44,061 nucleotides of DNA, taken from assembly GCF_017676365.1 (NCBI RefSeq), contig NZ_JADKMA010000035.1:1-44061 (forward strand), given 5' to 3'. How positions within the stretch are numbered: the stretch's first letter is position 1; each line of letters begins with the position of its first letter. Under the pieces are notes generated by a model. It ran no database searches and had not been told where the DNA came from. It saw only the letters and a program-made list of their open reading frames with translations. Of this stretch, positions 8,501-15,573 are shown piece after piece. The DNA is from Streptomyces oryzae. GTDB taxonomy: Bacteria; Actinomycetota; Actinomycetes; Streptomycetales; Streptomycetaceae. The translations under genes were made by a program, and so were the position numbers.

Positions 8501-8730
8501 TGCCGAACGTTCCGGACAGCTACCGCGAGCACGAAGAGCTGCGGGTCGGCGGCATCGACCTCGACTGGCACCGCACCCCCGACGGCACCCTGCACGCCGC
8601 GACCCTGGAGGGCCTGGCCTCGGCCCTCGCCTGGTCGGCCGGCGCCTGGCCCCGCCGCTTCGAGCTCACGGCCCTGCTGGAGGACCCCGCACGGGCGCCG
8701 GAACTGGCGACGGCACGCTGGTTCGACTGA
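5581..8730 (+). CDS. Large sacsin/HSP90-type (GHKL) ATPase protein
   Basis: This 1049-residue protein carries an N-terminal GHKL nucleotide-binding fold like that of sacsin and HSP90. The N-box is ELAQNASDAA with Asn51, ANTGEPL (77-83) replaces the usual DxGxG box, and GRFGVGFSAV (109-118) is the G2 lid. The remaining 850 or so residues are leucine- and acid-rich and match no domain I recognise. No His-kinase phosphoacceptor or receiver is present, so a chaperone-like or conformational role is more likely than two-component signalling. GTG at 5581 follows GAGGAGG and is the first start beyond the intergenic repeats. Confidence 0.83.
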   Translation: MRDTFGTERLRQSVLDAWKASSARFREDANAEQDLALGGYRDRLVVELAQNASDAAARAGVPGRLRLTLAGSTLTAANTGEPLDAAGVESLSTLRASAKRAETDRGAVGRFGVGFSAVLAVTDEPAVTTLGGDGVRWSLAEARELTRQTAAANPELAEELDRREGHVPLLRLPFPAPYEESAVPAGYDTAVLLPLRDEAALALTRRLLAAVDDALLLALPGLAEVVIETGEGPARTLTRYEEDGYVRIEDSAAGATRWRLAGDSGVAGPELLADRPVEERARPGWSVTWAVPVDGEGAPAKPRTAACLHAPTPTDEPLGFPALLLGSFPLEPSRRHVAPGPLTRFLLARAADAYAALLRDWRPVATSTVDLVPGPLGAGELDGELRALVLERLPEVPFLASAATGRGDEAGAGEPYALRPRDAEIVEGAGAATVAVMAELFPSLLPAGLERRTELRVLEVPRVPLGEAIDRLTGVEREPGWWWRLYDSLAGVDPDRLTGLPVPLADGRTTVGPRHVLLPLPDGAVPPEKLARLGLKAAHPDAVHPLLEKLGATPATPRAVLTTPQVRAAVAASLDAEEAWDDGADAGALDPDELIETVLGLVRDAHLAPGDEPWLGALALPDEDGEPAPAAELVYPGSAFARVLREGELAACDPQLAERWGEAPLTAVGVQADFALVRAEDVVLDPDGFEPRDGDYPEPDDAGLLDAVDVWCEDVLDQLAVDGDTADTAASVPPVALELLAVRDLDLVDDAHWPEALAMLARPPLRDALVAPVRVRLGDGTVTDVRPYTAWWLRGHPVLDGRRPAGLRAAGGDPLLRGLYEEADPGEVTDERVLRALGVRTTAGALLAEPGGPAELLRRLADPELPVGPAQLHGLHTLLATAGLDPAEVTLPDELRAVREGTTTVVDAAEALVADAPDVLPLVRDQALLPVAPQHAGELAALLEVRRASDAAAQLLPESAGTERTVPAVVRELLPNVPDSYREHEELRVGGIDLDWHRTPDGTLHAATLEGLASALAWSAGAWPRRFELTALLEDPARAPELATARWFD

Positions 8731-8752
8731 GACCCGCAACCGCCGGGCGGGG

Positions 8753-10108
8753 CTAGCCCTTCGTGCTGTAGACCGCGGCCAGCGGGCTCGGTCCTCCGCT
8801 GGAGGGCTTGCTCGCGTCGTCGTGGCCCAGGTACAGCCGCCCCGCGGAATACAGCACGCGGGAGTCGCCGATCTCGAACGAGGTCTCCGTCTTGTAGGCG
8901 GAGCCCTCGTTCCGCAGGAGCGGCTTCTTCTTCAGGGTGCGGGCGTCGAGCTGCCACACCGCGCCGCCCTCTTCGCGGTACATGTTGGCCTTCTGATAGA
9001 CGAGCACGTTGCCGCTCTTGTCGAGGCCGATGGGCGACATCTCACCGGCGTCGGTGCCCTCGATGTGCGCCTTGCGCTTGCCCGTACGCAGGTCGAGCGC
9101 GACCACGTCGTTGTCCGCGTCGGAGCCGGACTTCAGCGGCTTGTCGGTACCGAGGTAGAGCGCGTCGGCCTCCTTGCCGACCGCGACGTTCTGGCAGTCG
9201 GTGACCTCGGTGGCCGGGCAGTCCACGTTGTACTTGCCGTACTTGCCGCCCTTGACCGGGATGGCGGCGAGCTGCCGGCCGCGGGCCGCGCTGTCGTCCA
9301 CGGTCAGGAACTGGGAGACGCCGGAGCCGCCCTGCGCCTTGCCGTCGTCGGCGGCGAGCACCAGCGGGTCGGTGGAGACCACGTGCACGTTCTCCGTACC
9401 CGCGGGCAGCGAGAACGTGGAGCTCGCCGCGCGGGTGCGGGGGTTGACGGTCTGCACCTTGAGCCGGGGGTTGTCCGTCGTACCGCAGTCGCGGACGGCG
9501 ATCAGCTTCTCGTCGCTCCCGGCGTACCCGTCGGCCGGGCAGCGTTCGTCGGAGGAGGGGCCCCACAGCTGCTTGCCGCCGACGGTCCATCCCGCGCTGC
9601 CGCTGGTCCCGCCCGCGGCGACCGTGCCGTTGCCGATGGTCACCTCGTCGAACATCGCGGCGGAGCCGTCCTCCATCGCCTGCCGGTGCCAGCGCATCCT
9701 GCCCTGGTTCAGGTCGATGACGCCGACCTCGGTGCAGACGGAGTTCTCCTTGCCGTTCTCGTAGACGACGGCTATCAGCCCGTCCTTCGTCGGCTGCGGC
9801 GAGGTCCAGCAGGTCTCACCGGTCAGCGGCACCGTCCAAGCGGGCTTTCCGCCGGCGAGCGGATAGCCGACGATCTTCTTCACGTCCGCCTTGACGAAAT
9901 TCTTGCCGGTCACCCACATCCCCTTGGCGTGGGCCATCTCCGACACCTTGGCCATCGGCACCTTGTACGCCAGCTTCGCCTCGGGGGCCGAGTCTGCTGC
10001 CGAGGCGTCGCCGCCCCCGTCGCCGGTGTCGTCAGGGCCGCAGCCGGTCAGCGCGAGGGCGGCCGAGAGGGCCGCGGCGGCAAGGACCGCAGTACGGGAG
10101 CGGGACAT
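8753..10108 (-). CDS. PQQ/BamB-like beta-propeller lipoprotein
   Basis: This 451-residue secreted lipoprotein has signal peptide RSRTAVLAAAALSAALALTG with Cys24 as the lipid site, followed by a Gly/Asp linker. The mature part shows repeated beta-blade patterns (GKPAWTVPLTG, GRMRWHRQAM, VVALDLRTGKRKAHIEG, AVWQLDARTLKKKP) typical of eight-bladed PQQ-like propellers. It probably binds proteins or ligands at the cell surface, and no catalytic site is evident. The ATG at 10108 is preceded by AAGGAG at 8-nt spacing; an ATG eight codons earlier lacks this. It converges on the ATPase gene with a 22-nt gap. Confidence 0.85.
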   Translation of the reverse strand: MSRSRTAVLAAAALSAALALTGCGPDDTGDGGGDASAADSAPEAKLAYKVPMAKVSEMAHAKGMWVTGKNFVKADVKKIVGYPLAGGKPAWTVPLTGETCWTSPQPTKDGLIAVVYENGKENSVCTEVGVIDLNQGRMRWHRQAMEDGSAAMFDEVTIGNGTVAAGGTSGSAGWTVGGKQLWGPSSDERCPADGYAGSDEKLIAVRDCGTTDNPRLKVQTVNPRTRAASSTFSLPAGTENVHVVSTDPLVLAADDGKAQGGSGVSQFLTVDDSAARGRQLAAIPVKGGKYGKYNVDCPATEVTDCQNVAVGKEADALYLGTDKPLKSGSDADNDVVALDLRTGKRKAHIEGTDAGEMSPIGLDKSGNVLVYQKANMYREEGGAVWQLDARTLKKKPLLRNEGSAYKTETSFEIGDSRVLYSAGRLYLGHDDASKPSSGGPSPLAAVYSTKG

Positions 10109-10339
10109 TGAATTCTCCTTGGGGGGAATCATGGAATCGGTGCCGCGAATTCTTGCCGCATCGCGCGTAGATTTTCAACTTGGCCTTTCTTTCCGAAAGT
10201 TCAGTTCAAATGGCCCGTAGATAATTTCGGGGCGGCGGGGGAATTGGGCACGGGAATTTCCGGGGGTTCCGCTCCAACGGGTGCGCCCGGCTGGCTGAGG
10301 CGGGGTCCGGGGCCGGGTGTGCGGGGTAACGATGTGCTC
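10109..10339. other. AT-rich divergent intergenic region
   Basis: The divergent region between the propeller lipoprotein and the Cys-rich protein is noticeably AT-rich for this genome around 10165-10230. No clear gene or RNA is seen there. It probably holds the promoters of both genes; I could not assign -35/-10 pairs with confidence. Confidence 0.4.
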
Positions 10340-10377
10340 GCTCGGCACCCGATCCGTGCCGGCTCGGCACCCGATCC
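10340..10377 (+). repeat. Two 16-bp direct repeats upstream of the Cys-rich gene
   Basis: GCTCGGCACCCGATCC occurs exactly at 10340-10355 and 10362-10377, a 22-bp period (about two helical turns), ending just before the AAGGAG ribosome-binding site. CGGCAC and GTGCCG inside it can also form a 6-bp hairpin (10343-10361). Confidence 0.55.
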
Positions 10378-10388
10378 AAGGAGAGTCC

Positions 10389-10625
10389 ATGCCCGTCTGC
10401 GAGGTCTGCGACAACGACTACCCCCACACCTTCGAGGTCCGCGCCGCTGGGCAGGTGCACGTCTTCGACTGTCTGGAGTGCGCGGCCCACAAGATGGCGC
10501 CCGTGTGCGAGAACTGCGGCTGCCGCATCCTGGGGCACGGCATGGAGTCGCAGGGGCACTACTACTGCTGTGCGCACTGTGCCCGCGCCCAGGGCCGCAC
10601 GGAGTTGGCCGACAGCGCGCCGTAA
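10389..10625 (+). CDS. Cys-rich zinc-ribbon-like mini-protein
   Basis: This 78-residue protein has at least nine Cys residues in knuckle-like pairs: CEVC near the N-terminus, FDCLEC, CENCGC and YYCCAHC. His residues near the pairs could complete one or two zinc sites. From memory, proteins of this form are sometimes labelled metallothionein-like in Streptomyces, but metal binding here is inferred only from the residues. The ATG at 10389 follows AAGGAG; the in-frame ATG at 10317 would translate through the direct repeats and is rejected. It converges on the P-type ATPase gene. Confidence 0.75.
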   Translation: MPVCEVCDNDYPHTFEVRAAGQVHVFDCLECAAHKMAPVCENCGCRILGHGMESQGHYYCCAHCARAQGRTELADSAP

Positions 10626-10689
10626 ACCGCTGCGGAGAGGTGCGGGCCGGGAAGCGCGCGGTACCTCCGTAGGTACCCGCGTGCGGCAC

Positions 10690-13071
10690 CTACGTGTGGA
10701 GCTTCCCGGCCGCCAGCCGCCAGGCCACCTCCAGCAGCACGCCCGCAACGGCCGCCACCCCCACCGCCGTCCAGGGCAGCACCGCACCGGCCAGCTTCAG
10801 CGCGAAGAAGTGCTGGAGCGGCGGCGTCGCCAGCACCGCCAGGAAGCCGGCCCCCATCGCCAGCACCAGCACCACCCGCCACCAGGTGTAGGGCCGCGCC
10901 ACGATGGCCAGCACCCACATCGCGATCAGGAACAGGGTCAGCGTCGCCGCGCTGGTCTCGGCCGTCAGTGAGCCGGGCCCGCTGTAGTGGTGCCGCGCCA
11001 GCAGATACGTGACGAAGGTGGCGGCGCCCGCGATCAGCCCGCACGGCGCGGCGTAGTGCAGCACCCGCCGCACGAAGTGCGGCTTGGCGCGCTCCCGGTT
11101 GGGCGCCAGCGCCAGGAAGAAGGCAGGGACGCCGATGGTGAGCGAGGACAGCAGCGTCAGATGGCGGGGCAGGAAGGGATAGGGCACCTGCCAGCAGACC
11201 ACCAGCAGCGCGAGCAGCACCGAGTAGACGGTCTTGGTCAGGAACAGGGTGGCGACCCGCTCGATGTTGCCGATGACCCGGCGGCCCTCGGCCACCACCG
11301 AAGGCAGCGTCGCGAAGCTGTTGTCGAGCAGCACGATCTGCGCCACGGCCTTGGTCGCCTCGGAGCCCGAGCCCATGCACACGCCGATGTCGGCGTCCTT
11401 GAGCGCGAGCACGTCGTTGACGCCGTCGCCGGTCATCGCCACGGTGTGCCCTGACGACTGGAGAGCGCCCACCATCTCCCGCTTCTGCTGCGGGGTGACG
11501 CGGCCGAAGACCGTGCCGTCGGTCACCTGCCGGGCCCGTTCCGCCTCGGCCGCGGGCAGCTCGCGGGCGTCCACGGGGCTTTCGGCGCCCGCCAGTCCCA
11601 GCTTTGCGGCGACGGCGCCCACGGAGACCGCGTTGTCGCCGGAGATCACCTTCGTCCGTACGTTCTGCTCGGCGAAGTAGCCCAGCGTCTCGGCGGCGTC
11701 CGGGCGCAGCCGCTGCTCGAGGACGACGAGCGCCGCGGGGTGCGCGTGAGGGGCGGGGTCGGTGCCGGAGGCGGGCCCGTCGAGCCCGTCCGCCGCCCGG
11801 GCCAGCAGCAGTACCCGCAGTCCCTCCCGGTCCAGCCGGTTCACCTCGGCGAGGACCGGATCGTCCGGGGCGAGCAGGACATCGGGCGCGCCCAGCAGCC
11901 AGGCGCTGCGGGTGCCGTCCGGCTCGGCGAAGGCGGCACCGCTGTATTTGCGTGCCGAGGAGAAGGGCAGCGTGTCGGTGGGCTGCCAGCGGCCCGCGCC
12001 GTCGGGCATCGGCGGATACGCCTCGATGATGGCCTGGAGGCTGGCGTTCGGATGCGGCTCGGCGGCGCCGAGGGCGCGCAGCGCCTGCGCGACGCGCGCC
12101 TCGTCGGCCCCGTTCAGCGGCCGCACCTCGGTGACGTCCATCCCGCCTTCGGTCAGGGTGCCGGTCTTGTCCAGGCAGACGACGTTCACCCGGGCCAGGC
12201 CCTCGATGGCGGGCAGTTCCTGGACGAGGCAGTGCTTGCGGCCCAGCCGGATGACGCCGATGGCGAAGGCCACCGAGGTCAGCAGCACCAGCCCCTCGGG
12301 CACCATCGGCACGATGCCCGCCACCATCCGGCGTACCGCCTCGGTCGGGTTGTGGTGCTCGACCACCAGCTGGCTGAGGACCAGCCCGACCGCGGCCGGG
12401 AGCATCATCCAGGTGATGTACTTCAGCAGCCGGCTGATGCCGCCGCGCAGCTCGGAGTGGACGAGGGAGAACCGGCTGGCCTCCTCGGTGAGCCGGGCCG
12501 CGTACGCCTCGCGGCCCACCTTGGTCGCGGTGAAGGCGCCGCTGCCCGCGACCACGAAGCTGCCGGACATCAGCTGGTCGCCGGGGTGTTTGAGCACCGG
12601 TTCGGCCTCGCCGGTCAGCAGCGACTCGTCCACCTCGAGGCTGTCGGCCTCCGCGACCTCGCCGTCGACCACGCACTTGTCGCCGGGCCGCAGCTCCATC
12701 AGGTCACCCAGGACGATGCGATCGGTGGGGACCTCGGTGCTGCGGCCGTCCCGCCGCACTCGTGGGCGGGCTTCCCCGAGGATGGCGAGGTTGTCCAGGG
12801 TCCGCTTGGCGCGCAGCTCCTGGACGATGCCGATGCCGGTGTTGGCGAGGATCACAAAGCCGAAGAGGCCGTCCTGGACCGGGCCGACGACGAGAATGAT
12901 CAGGAACAGTACGCCGATGATCGCGTTGAACCGGGTGAAGACGTTCGCGCGGACGATGTCGGCGGCCGATCTGCTGCTGCGCGGCGGAACGTCGTTGACC
13001 TCGCCGCGCTCGATCCGTTCGGACACCTCCGCGCTGCTGAGACCTCCGCCACCTCCGCCCGTATTTGTCAT
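10690..13071 (-). CDS. Cation-translocating P-type ATPase (CtpE-like)
   Basis: This 793-residue membrane pump has all the P-type landmarks: TGE in the actuator domain (153-155), PEGL in transmembrane helix 4 (258-261), DKTGTLT with phosphorylated Asp301, and TGDGVND (547-553). PEGL and the compact N-terminus without metal-binding domains match the CtpE branch of actinobacterial pumps, one of which is linked to calcium uptake in mycobacteria. The transported ion here is an inference. I chose ATG at 13071 because TACCGT lies 6 nt upstream, giving a leaderless start; GTG at 13095 is the alternative. The DUF2530 gene lies 77 nt upstream. Confidence 0.88.
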   Translation of the reverse strand: MTNTGGGGGGLSSAEVSERIERGEVNDVPPRSSRSAADIVRANVFTRFNAIIGVLFLIILVVGPVQDGLFGFVILANTGIGIVQELRAKRTLDNLAILGEARPRVRRDGRSTEVPTDRIVLGDLMELRPGDKCVVDGEVAEADSLEVDESLLTGEAEPVLKHPGDQLMSGSFVVAGSGAFTATKVGREAYAARLTEEASRFSLVHSELRGGISRLLKYITWMMLPAAVGLVLSQLVVEHHNPTEAVRRMVAGIVPMVPEGLVLLTSVAFAIGVIRLGRKHCLVQELPAIEGLARVNVVCLDKTGTLTEGGMDVTEVRPLNGADEARVAQALRALGAAEPHPNASLQAIIEAYPPMPDGAGRWQPTDTLPFSSARKYSGAAFAEPDGTRSAWLLGAPDVLLAPDDPVLAEVNRLDREGLRVLLLARAADGLDGPASGTDPAPHAHPAALVVLEQRLRPDAAETLGYFAEQNVRTKVISGDNAVSVGAVAAKLGLAGAESPVDARELPAAEAERARQVTDGTVFGRVTPQQKREMVGALQSSGHTVAMTGDGVNDVLALKDADIGVCMGSGSEATKAVAQIVLLDNSFATLPSVVAEGRRVIGNIERVATLFLTKTVYSVLLALLVVCWQVPYPFLPRHLTLLSSLTIGVPAFFLALAPNRERAKPHFVRRVLHYAAPCGLIAGAATFVTYLLARHHYSGPGSLTAETSAATLTLFLIAMWVLAIVARPYTWWRVVLVLAMGAGFLAVLATPPLQHFFALKLAGAVLPWTAVGVAAVAGVLLEVAWRLAAGKLHT

Positions 13072-13148
13072 GTTTCGACGGTACGGGGCGGGCACGCCCG
13101 CGCCCGGCTCGCACGCCGGGGCTCACCCGGGGCTCATCGGGGGAGGGC

Positions 13149-13409
13149 TCAGTCGTCCTGCGCCCGCTTGATCGCCTTGTCCCGTGCCCTGACGTACCAG
13201 ATGCCCACGCAGCCCAGCGCCGCGCCCACCGCACAGGTCCACAGCCACCAGGTGTGACCGTGGTCCGCGAACCAGCTGTAGAAGGGGAGTTGGACCAGGA
13301 GCAGTACGAGCCAGACCAGCGTGCCGGTGACGACGGTGGCGACGACGTTGCCCTCCAGCGGCTCGGGCGCCTCGCGGTCGCCGCTGGTCCATCTGTCCAT
13401 GAGGCTCAT
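13149..13409 (-). CDS. DUF2530 small membrane protein
   Basis: This 86-residue protein has PEPLEGNVVATVVTG followed by two transmembrane helices (about 27-43 and 53-70) and a basic C-terminal tail (WYVRARDKAIKRAQDD). The pattern fits actinobacterial DUF2530, of unknown function. The start follows GAGGAG at 9-nt spacing. It diverges from the NCS2 permease and lies upstream of the P-type ATPase gene. Confidence 0.85.
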   Translation of the reverse strand: MSLMDRWTSGDREAPEPLEGNVVATVVTGTLVWLVLLLVQLPFYSWFADHGHTWWLWTCAVGAALGCVGIWYVRARDKAIKRAQDD

Positions 13410-13509
13410 CGCCGTGGCTCCTCGTCCGTGACCTGTTCCCCCGGCCCAGCGTAGCGAGGCGGCGCCGAGGAGGTGCGGGCGGAGTTGGCGATCATCCTGT
13501 TCGGTTGTT

Positions 13510-13515
13510 CATACT
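13510..13515 (+). promoter_or_regulatory. Putative -10 box of the NCS2 permease
   Basis: CATACT would place the transcript start near 13522, the first base of an 8-bp stem (GACTGGAT/ATCCAGTC). No good -35 at standard spacing was found (TTGGCG lies 19 nt upstream), so the assignment is tentative. Confidence 0.35.
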
Positions 13516-13521
13516 GAGCCG

Positions 13522-13594
13522 GACTGGATATGGCCGGTTTGTTTCGTCTGATGACCCAAGCTGATCCAGTCCTCTCAGCCGGCGCCGTCTGAGA
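13522..13594 (+). ncRNA. Structured 5' leader, closing stem and second hairpin
   Basis: GACTGGAT (13522-13529) pairs perfectly with ATCCAGTC (13564-13571) around a 34-nt interior. At DNA level the symmetry extends outward to CTGAG (13514) and CTCAG (13578). A second hairpin follows: TCTCAG (13573-13578) with CTGAGA (13589-13594). The arrangement upstream of a purine permease resembles a small aptamer, but I recognise no known riboswitch class. Confidence 0.45.
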
Positions 13595-13602
13595 CCGCAA
13601 GT

Positions 13603-13648
13603 CCTCGTACGTACGTCTCCGTACGTACGCCTTCGCACGTATCCGAGG
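13603..13648 (+). promoter_or_regulatory. Mutually exclusive hairpins controlling the permease ribosome-binding site
   Basis: In one fold, CGTACGTACG (13606-13615) pairs with CGTACGTACG (13620-13629) over a TCTC loop, leaving GAGG (13645-13648) free. In the other, CCTCG (13603-13607) pairs with CGAGG (13644-13648) and TACGT (13608-13612) with ACGTA (13637-13641), hiding the Shine-Dalgarno sequence. The ATG lies 7 nt further on. Confidence 0.5.
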
Positions 13649-13655
13649 TCAACGC

Positions 13656-15134
13656 ATGTCCGCTTCGGCCGGTCCGGTCGACTCCGAGGGAGCCCCGCAG
13701 GGGACCCCGCCCGCCTTTCCTTCCGCACTGGACCGGTTCTTCCAGATCTCGGAGCGCGGCTCGACCGTGAGCCGTGAGCTGCGGGGCGGACTGGCCACGT
13801 TCTTCGCGATGGCCTACATCATCGTGCTGAACCCGATCATCCTCGGAGCGGGCGAGGACAAGTTCCACCACCATCTCGACAACGGTCAGCTGGTGACGGC
13901 CACCGCGCTGATGGCCGGGCTCACCACGCTGCTGATGGGCGTCATCGGCAATGTGCCCATCGCGCTCGCCGCGGGCCTGGGCATCAACGCCGTCGTCGCG
14001 CTCCAGCTCGCACCCCGGATGAGCTGGCCGGACGCGATGGGCATGGTGGTGCTCGCCGGGATCGTGCTGATGATCCTGGTGGCCTCGGGTCTGCGGCAGC
14101 GGGTGATGGACGCCATCCCGAACGGGCTGCGCCGGGCCATCGCCATCGGCATCGGCCTGTTCATCTCGCTGATCGGCCTGGTCGACTCGGGCTTCGTCAC
14201 CCGCAACCCGGACAAGGCGCACACCAGCGTCCCGCTCGGCCTCGGCGTGGACGGCCGGCTCCAGGGCTGGCCCGTGCTGGTGTTCGTGCTCGGACTGGTG
14301 CTGATGTATGTGCTGACGGTGCGCAGGACGCGGGGCGCCATCCTGATCGGCATCGTGGCGATGGCCGTCGTCGCCATCGTGATCAACGCCGTGGCCGAGA
14401 TCCCCGACGCCGCCTGGGGTCTGACGGTGCCCGCGGTGCCGGACTCGGTGGTGGGCAGCCCGGACTTCGGGCTGATCGGGGATATCTCGCTGTTCGGCGG
14501 CTTCCACGAGGTGGGGTGGCTGACCGGCTGTCTGTTCGTCTTCACCGTGCTGCTGTCGGGCTTCTTCGACGCGATGGGCACGATCATCGGCGTCGGCGAG
14601 GAGAGCGGTCTGGCCGACGATCAGCACCACGGCCAGCTGCCGCGGATGGGCCGCATCCTGTTCCTGGACGGTGTCGGGGTGGCGGCCGGCGGGGTCGGCT
14701 CCTGCTCGGCCAACACCTGCTTCGTGGAGTCGACCGCCGGTGTCGGCGAGGGCGCGCGCACCGGACTGGCCAATGTGTTCACGGGCGGGCTGTTCCTGCT
14801 CGCGCTGATCTTCACCCCCCTCGCGAAGGTCGTGCCTTCGCAGGCCGCGACCCCCGCGCTGCTGGTCGTCGGATTCCTGATCATGGCGTCGAACGTGCGG
14901 GAGATCGACTGGGGTGACTCCACCGTCGCCATCCCGGCCTTTCTCACCATCGTCTCCATGCCGTTCACTTACAGCATCACCAACGGCATCGGCATGGGCG
15001 TGATCGCCTTCATCGTGCTGCGGGCCGCCGTCGGACGGGCGCGGGAGACGCCCTGGCTGCTGAACGTGGTCGGCCTGTGCTTCCTCGTCTACTTCCTGCT
15101 GAACCCGATCGAGCAACTGCTCGGCGTCAGCTGA
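13656..15134 (+). CDS. NCS2 family purine permease (AzgA/PbuG-like)
   Basis: This 492-residue transporter opens with ALDRFFQISERGSTVSRELRGGLATFFAMAYII, the typical AzgA-type N-terminus. AAGLGINAVVAL and the GxFDAMGTIIGVGEE stretch near helix 8 match the hypoxanthine/guanine/adenine branch of NCS2 rather than uracil or xanthine carriers. About 12 to 14 membrane segments are visible. It probably imports purine bases with protons. The ATG follows GAGG at 7 nt, which lies in the alternative hairpin described above. Its stop codon lies in the first unit of a 14-nt tandem repeat. Confidence 0.9.
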   Translation: MSASAGPVDSEGAPQGTPPAFPSALDRFFQISERGSTVSRELRGGLATFFAMAYIIVLNPIILGAGEDKFHHHLDNGQLVTATALMAGLTTLLMGVIGNVPIALAAGLGINAVVALQLAPRMSWPDAMGMVVLAGIVLMILVASGLRQRVMDAIPNGLRRAIAIGIGLFISLIGLVDSGFVTRNPDKAHTSVPLGLGVDGRLQGWPVLVFVLGLVLMYVLTVRRTRGAILIGIVAMAVVAIVINAVAEIPDAAWGLTVPAVPDSVVGSPDFGLIGDISLFGGFHEVGWLTGCLFVFTVLLSGFFDAMGTIIGVGEESGLADDQHHGQLPRMGRILFLDGVGVAAGGVGSCSANTCFVESTAGVGEGARTGLANVFTGGLFLLALIFTPLAKVVPSQAATPALLVVGFLIMASNVREIDWGDSTVAIPAFLTIVSMPFTYSITNGIGMGVIAFIVLRAAVGRARETPWLLNVVGLCFLVYFLLNPIEQLLGVS

Positions 15135-15208
15135 GGCGGGTCAACCGAGGCGGGTCAGCTGACGCGGGTCTACTGAGGCCGGTCAGCCGAGGCGGTCAGC
15201 TGAGGCCG
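15126..15208. repeat. Six tandem 14-nt units spanning a convergent gene junction
   Basis: Units start at 15126, 15140, 15154, 15168, 15182 and 15195 with consensus GTCAGCTGAGGCGG; the fifth is 13 nt. The first contains the TGA stop of the permease and the last the TGA stop of the opposing ribbon-helix-helix gene. TCAGCTGA is itself a palindrome, so the same unit offers TGA on either strand. Confidence 0.85.
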
Positions 15209-15447
15209 CCTGTGCCGCGGGCCGAGTGGCCGTAGAACCGCTCGGTCCGCTCGACGGACGCCTTGAAGCGCTCGTCGAAGTCGTCGCGAACGAGCGTCCG
15301 GACCACATAGTCCTGGACGCTCATTCCGCGTTTGGCGGCATGGCCGTTCAGCCGCTCGAAGAGGTCGGCCTCTATACGCAGGCTGAGCACCTGCGACTCG
15401 GGCTGCTCGTGGTGGTCGTTGTCACACGGCGGAGTCAGGCTGTTCAT
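15196..15447 (-). CDS. Ribbon-helix-helix type small DNA-binding protein
   Basis: This 83-residue protein contains SQVLSLRIEADLFERLNGHAAKRGMSVQDYVVRTLVRDDFDERFKAS, a short strand followed by two helices as in Arc/CopG-type repressors and antitoxins. No toxin gene adjoins it. The ATG at 15447 gives a compact domain-only protein; a GTG at 15504 would add 19 residues of poor quality. It diverges from the MarR gene across about 125 nt, so it could act on that region, which is a guess. Confidence 0.7.
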   Translation of the reverse strand: MNSLTPPCDNDHHEQPESQVLSLRIEADLFERLNGHAAKRGMSVQDYVVRTLVRDDFDERFKASVERTERFYGHSARGTGGLS

Positions 15448-15561
15448 ACGACAACGGTCGCGAACCCACCCCGGCCGCTGTCCGGCGAACGTGGCCTGAC
15501 TCACTCGTACGTGTGAGCCACTGCCAGGTAAACACGGTGGTCTTTAGGCCAGGTAATGAGT

Positions 15562-15573
15562 TAGGCTAAGGAT
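15562..15573 (+). promoter_or_regulatory. Leaderless-type promoter of the MarR gene
   Basis: TAGGCT (15562-15567) ends 6 nt before the ATG. Flanking TTAGGC-like half-sites (TTTAGGCC at 15543, TTAGGC at 15561) could bind the MarR protein itself. Confidence 0.45.

Noticed and set aside
5794..8739. 981-residue minus-strand reading frame
   Set aside because: Antisense shadow of the sacsin-type ATPase, rich in Gln, Arg and Gly, with no recognisable motif.
10317..10388. Upstream start of the Cys-rich protein
   Set aside because: It would translate the direct repeats; the ATG at 10389 has a good ribosome-binding site.
13547..13553. CTGATGA, as in the hammerhead ribozyme core, inside the permease leader
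   Set aside because: No GAAA core segment or third helix at the required places; a chance match.
15126..15208. CRISPR array
   Set aside because: Units are contiguous 14-mers without spacers and no cas genes are present.
15555..15573. Iron-box-like TTAGGCTAA upstream of the MarR gene
   Set aside because: Only about 12 of 19 positions fit the DmdR/IdeR consensus and the second half-site is missing; TAGGCT is better explained as a -10 box.
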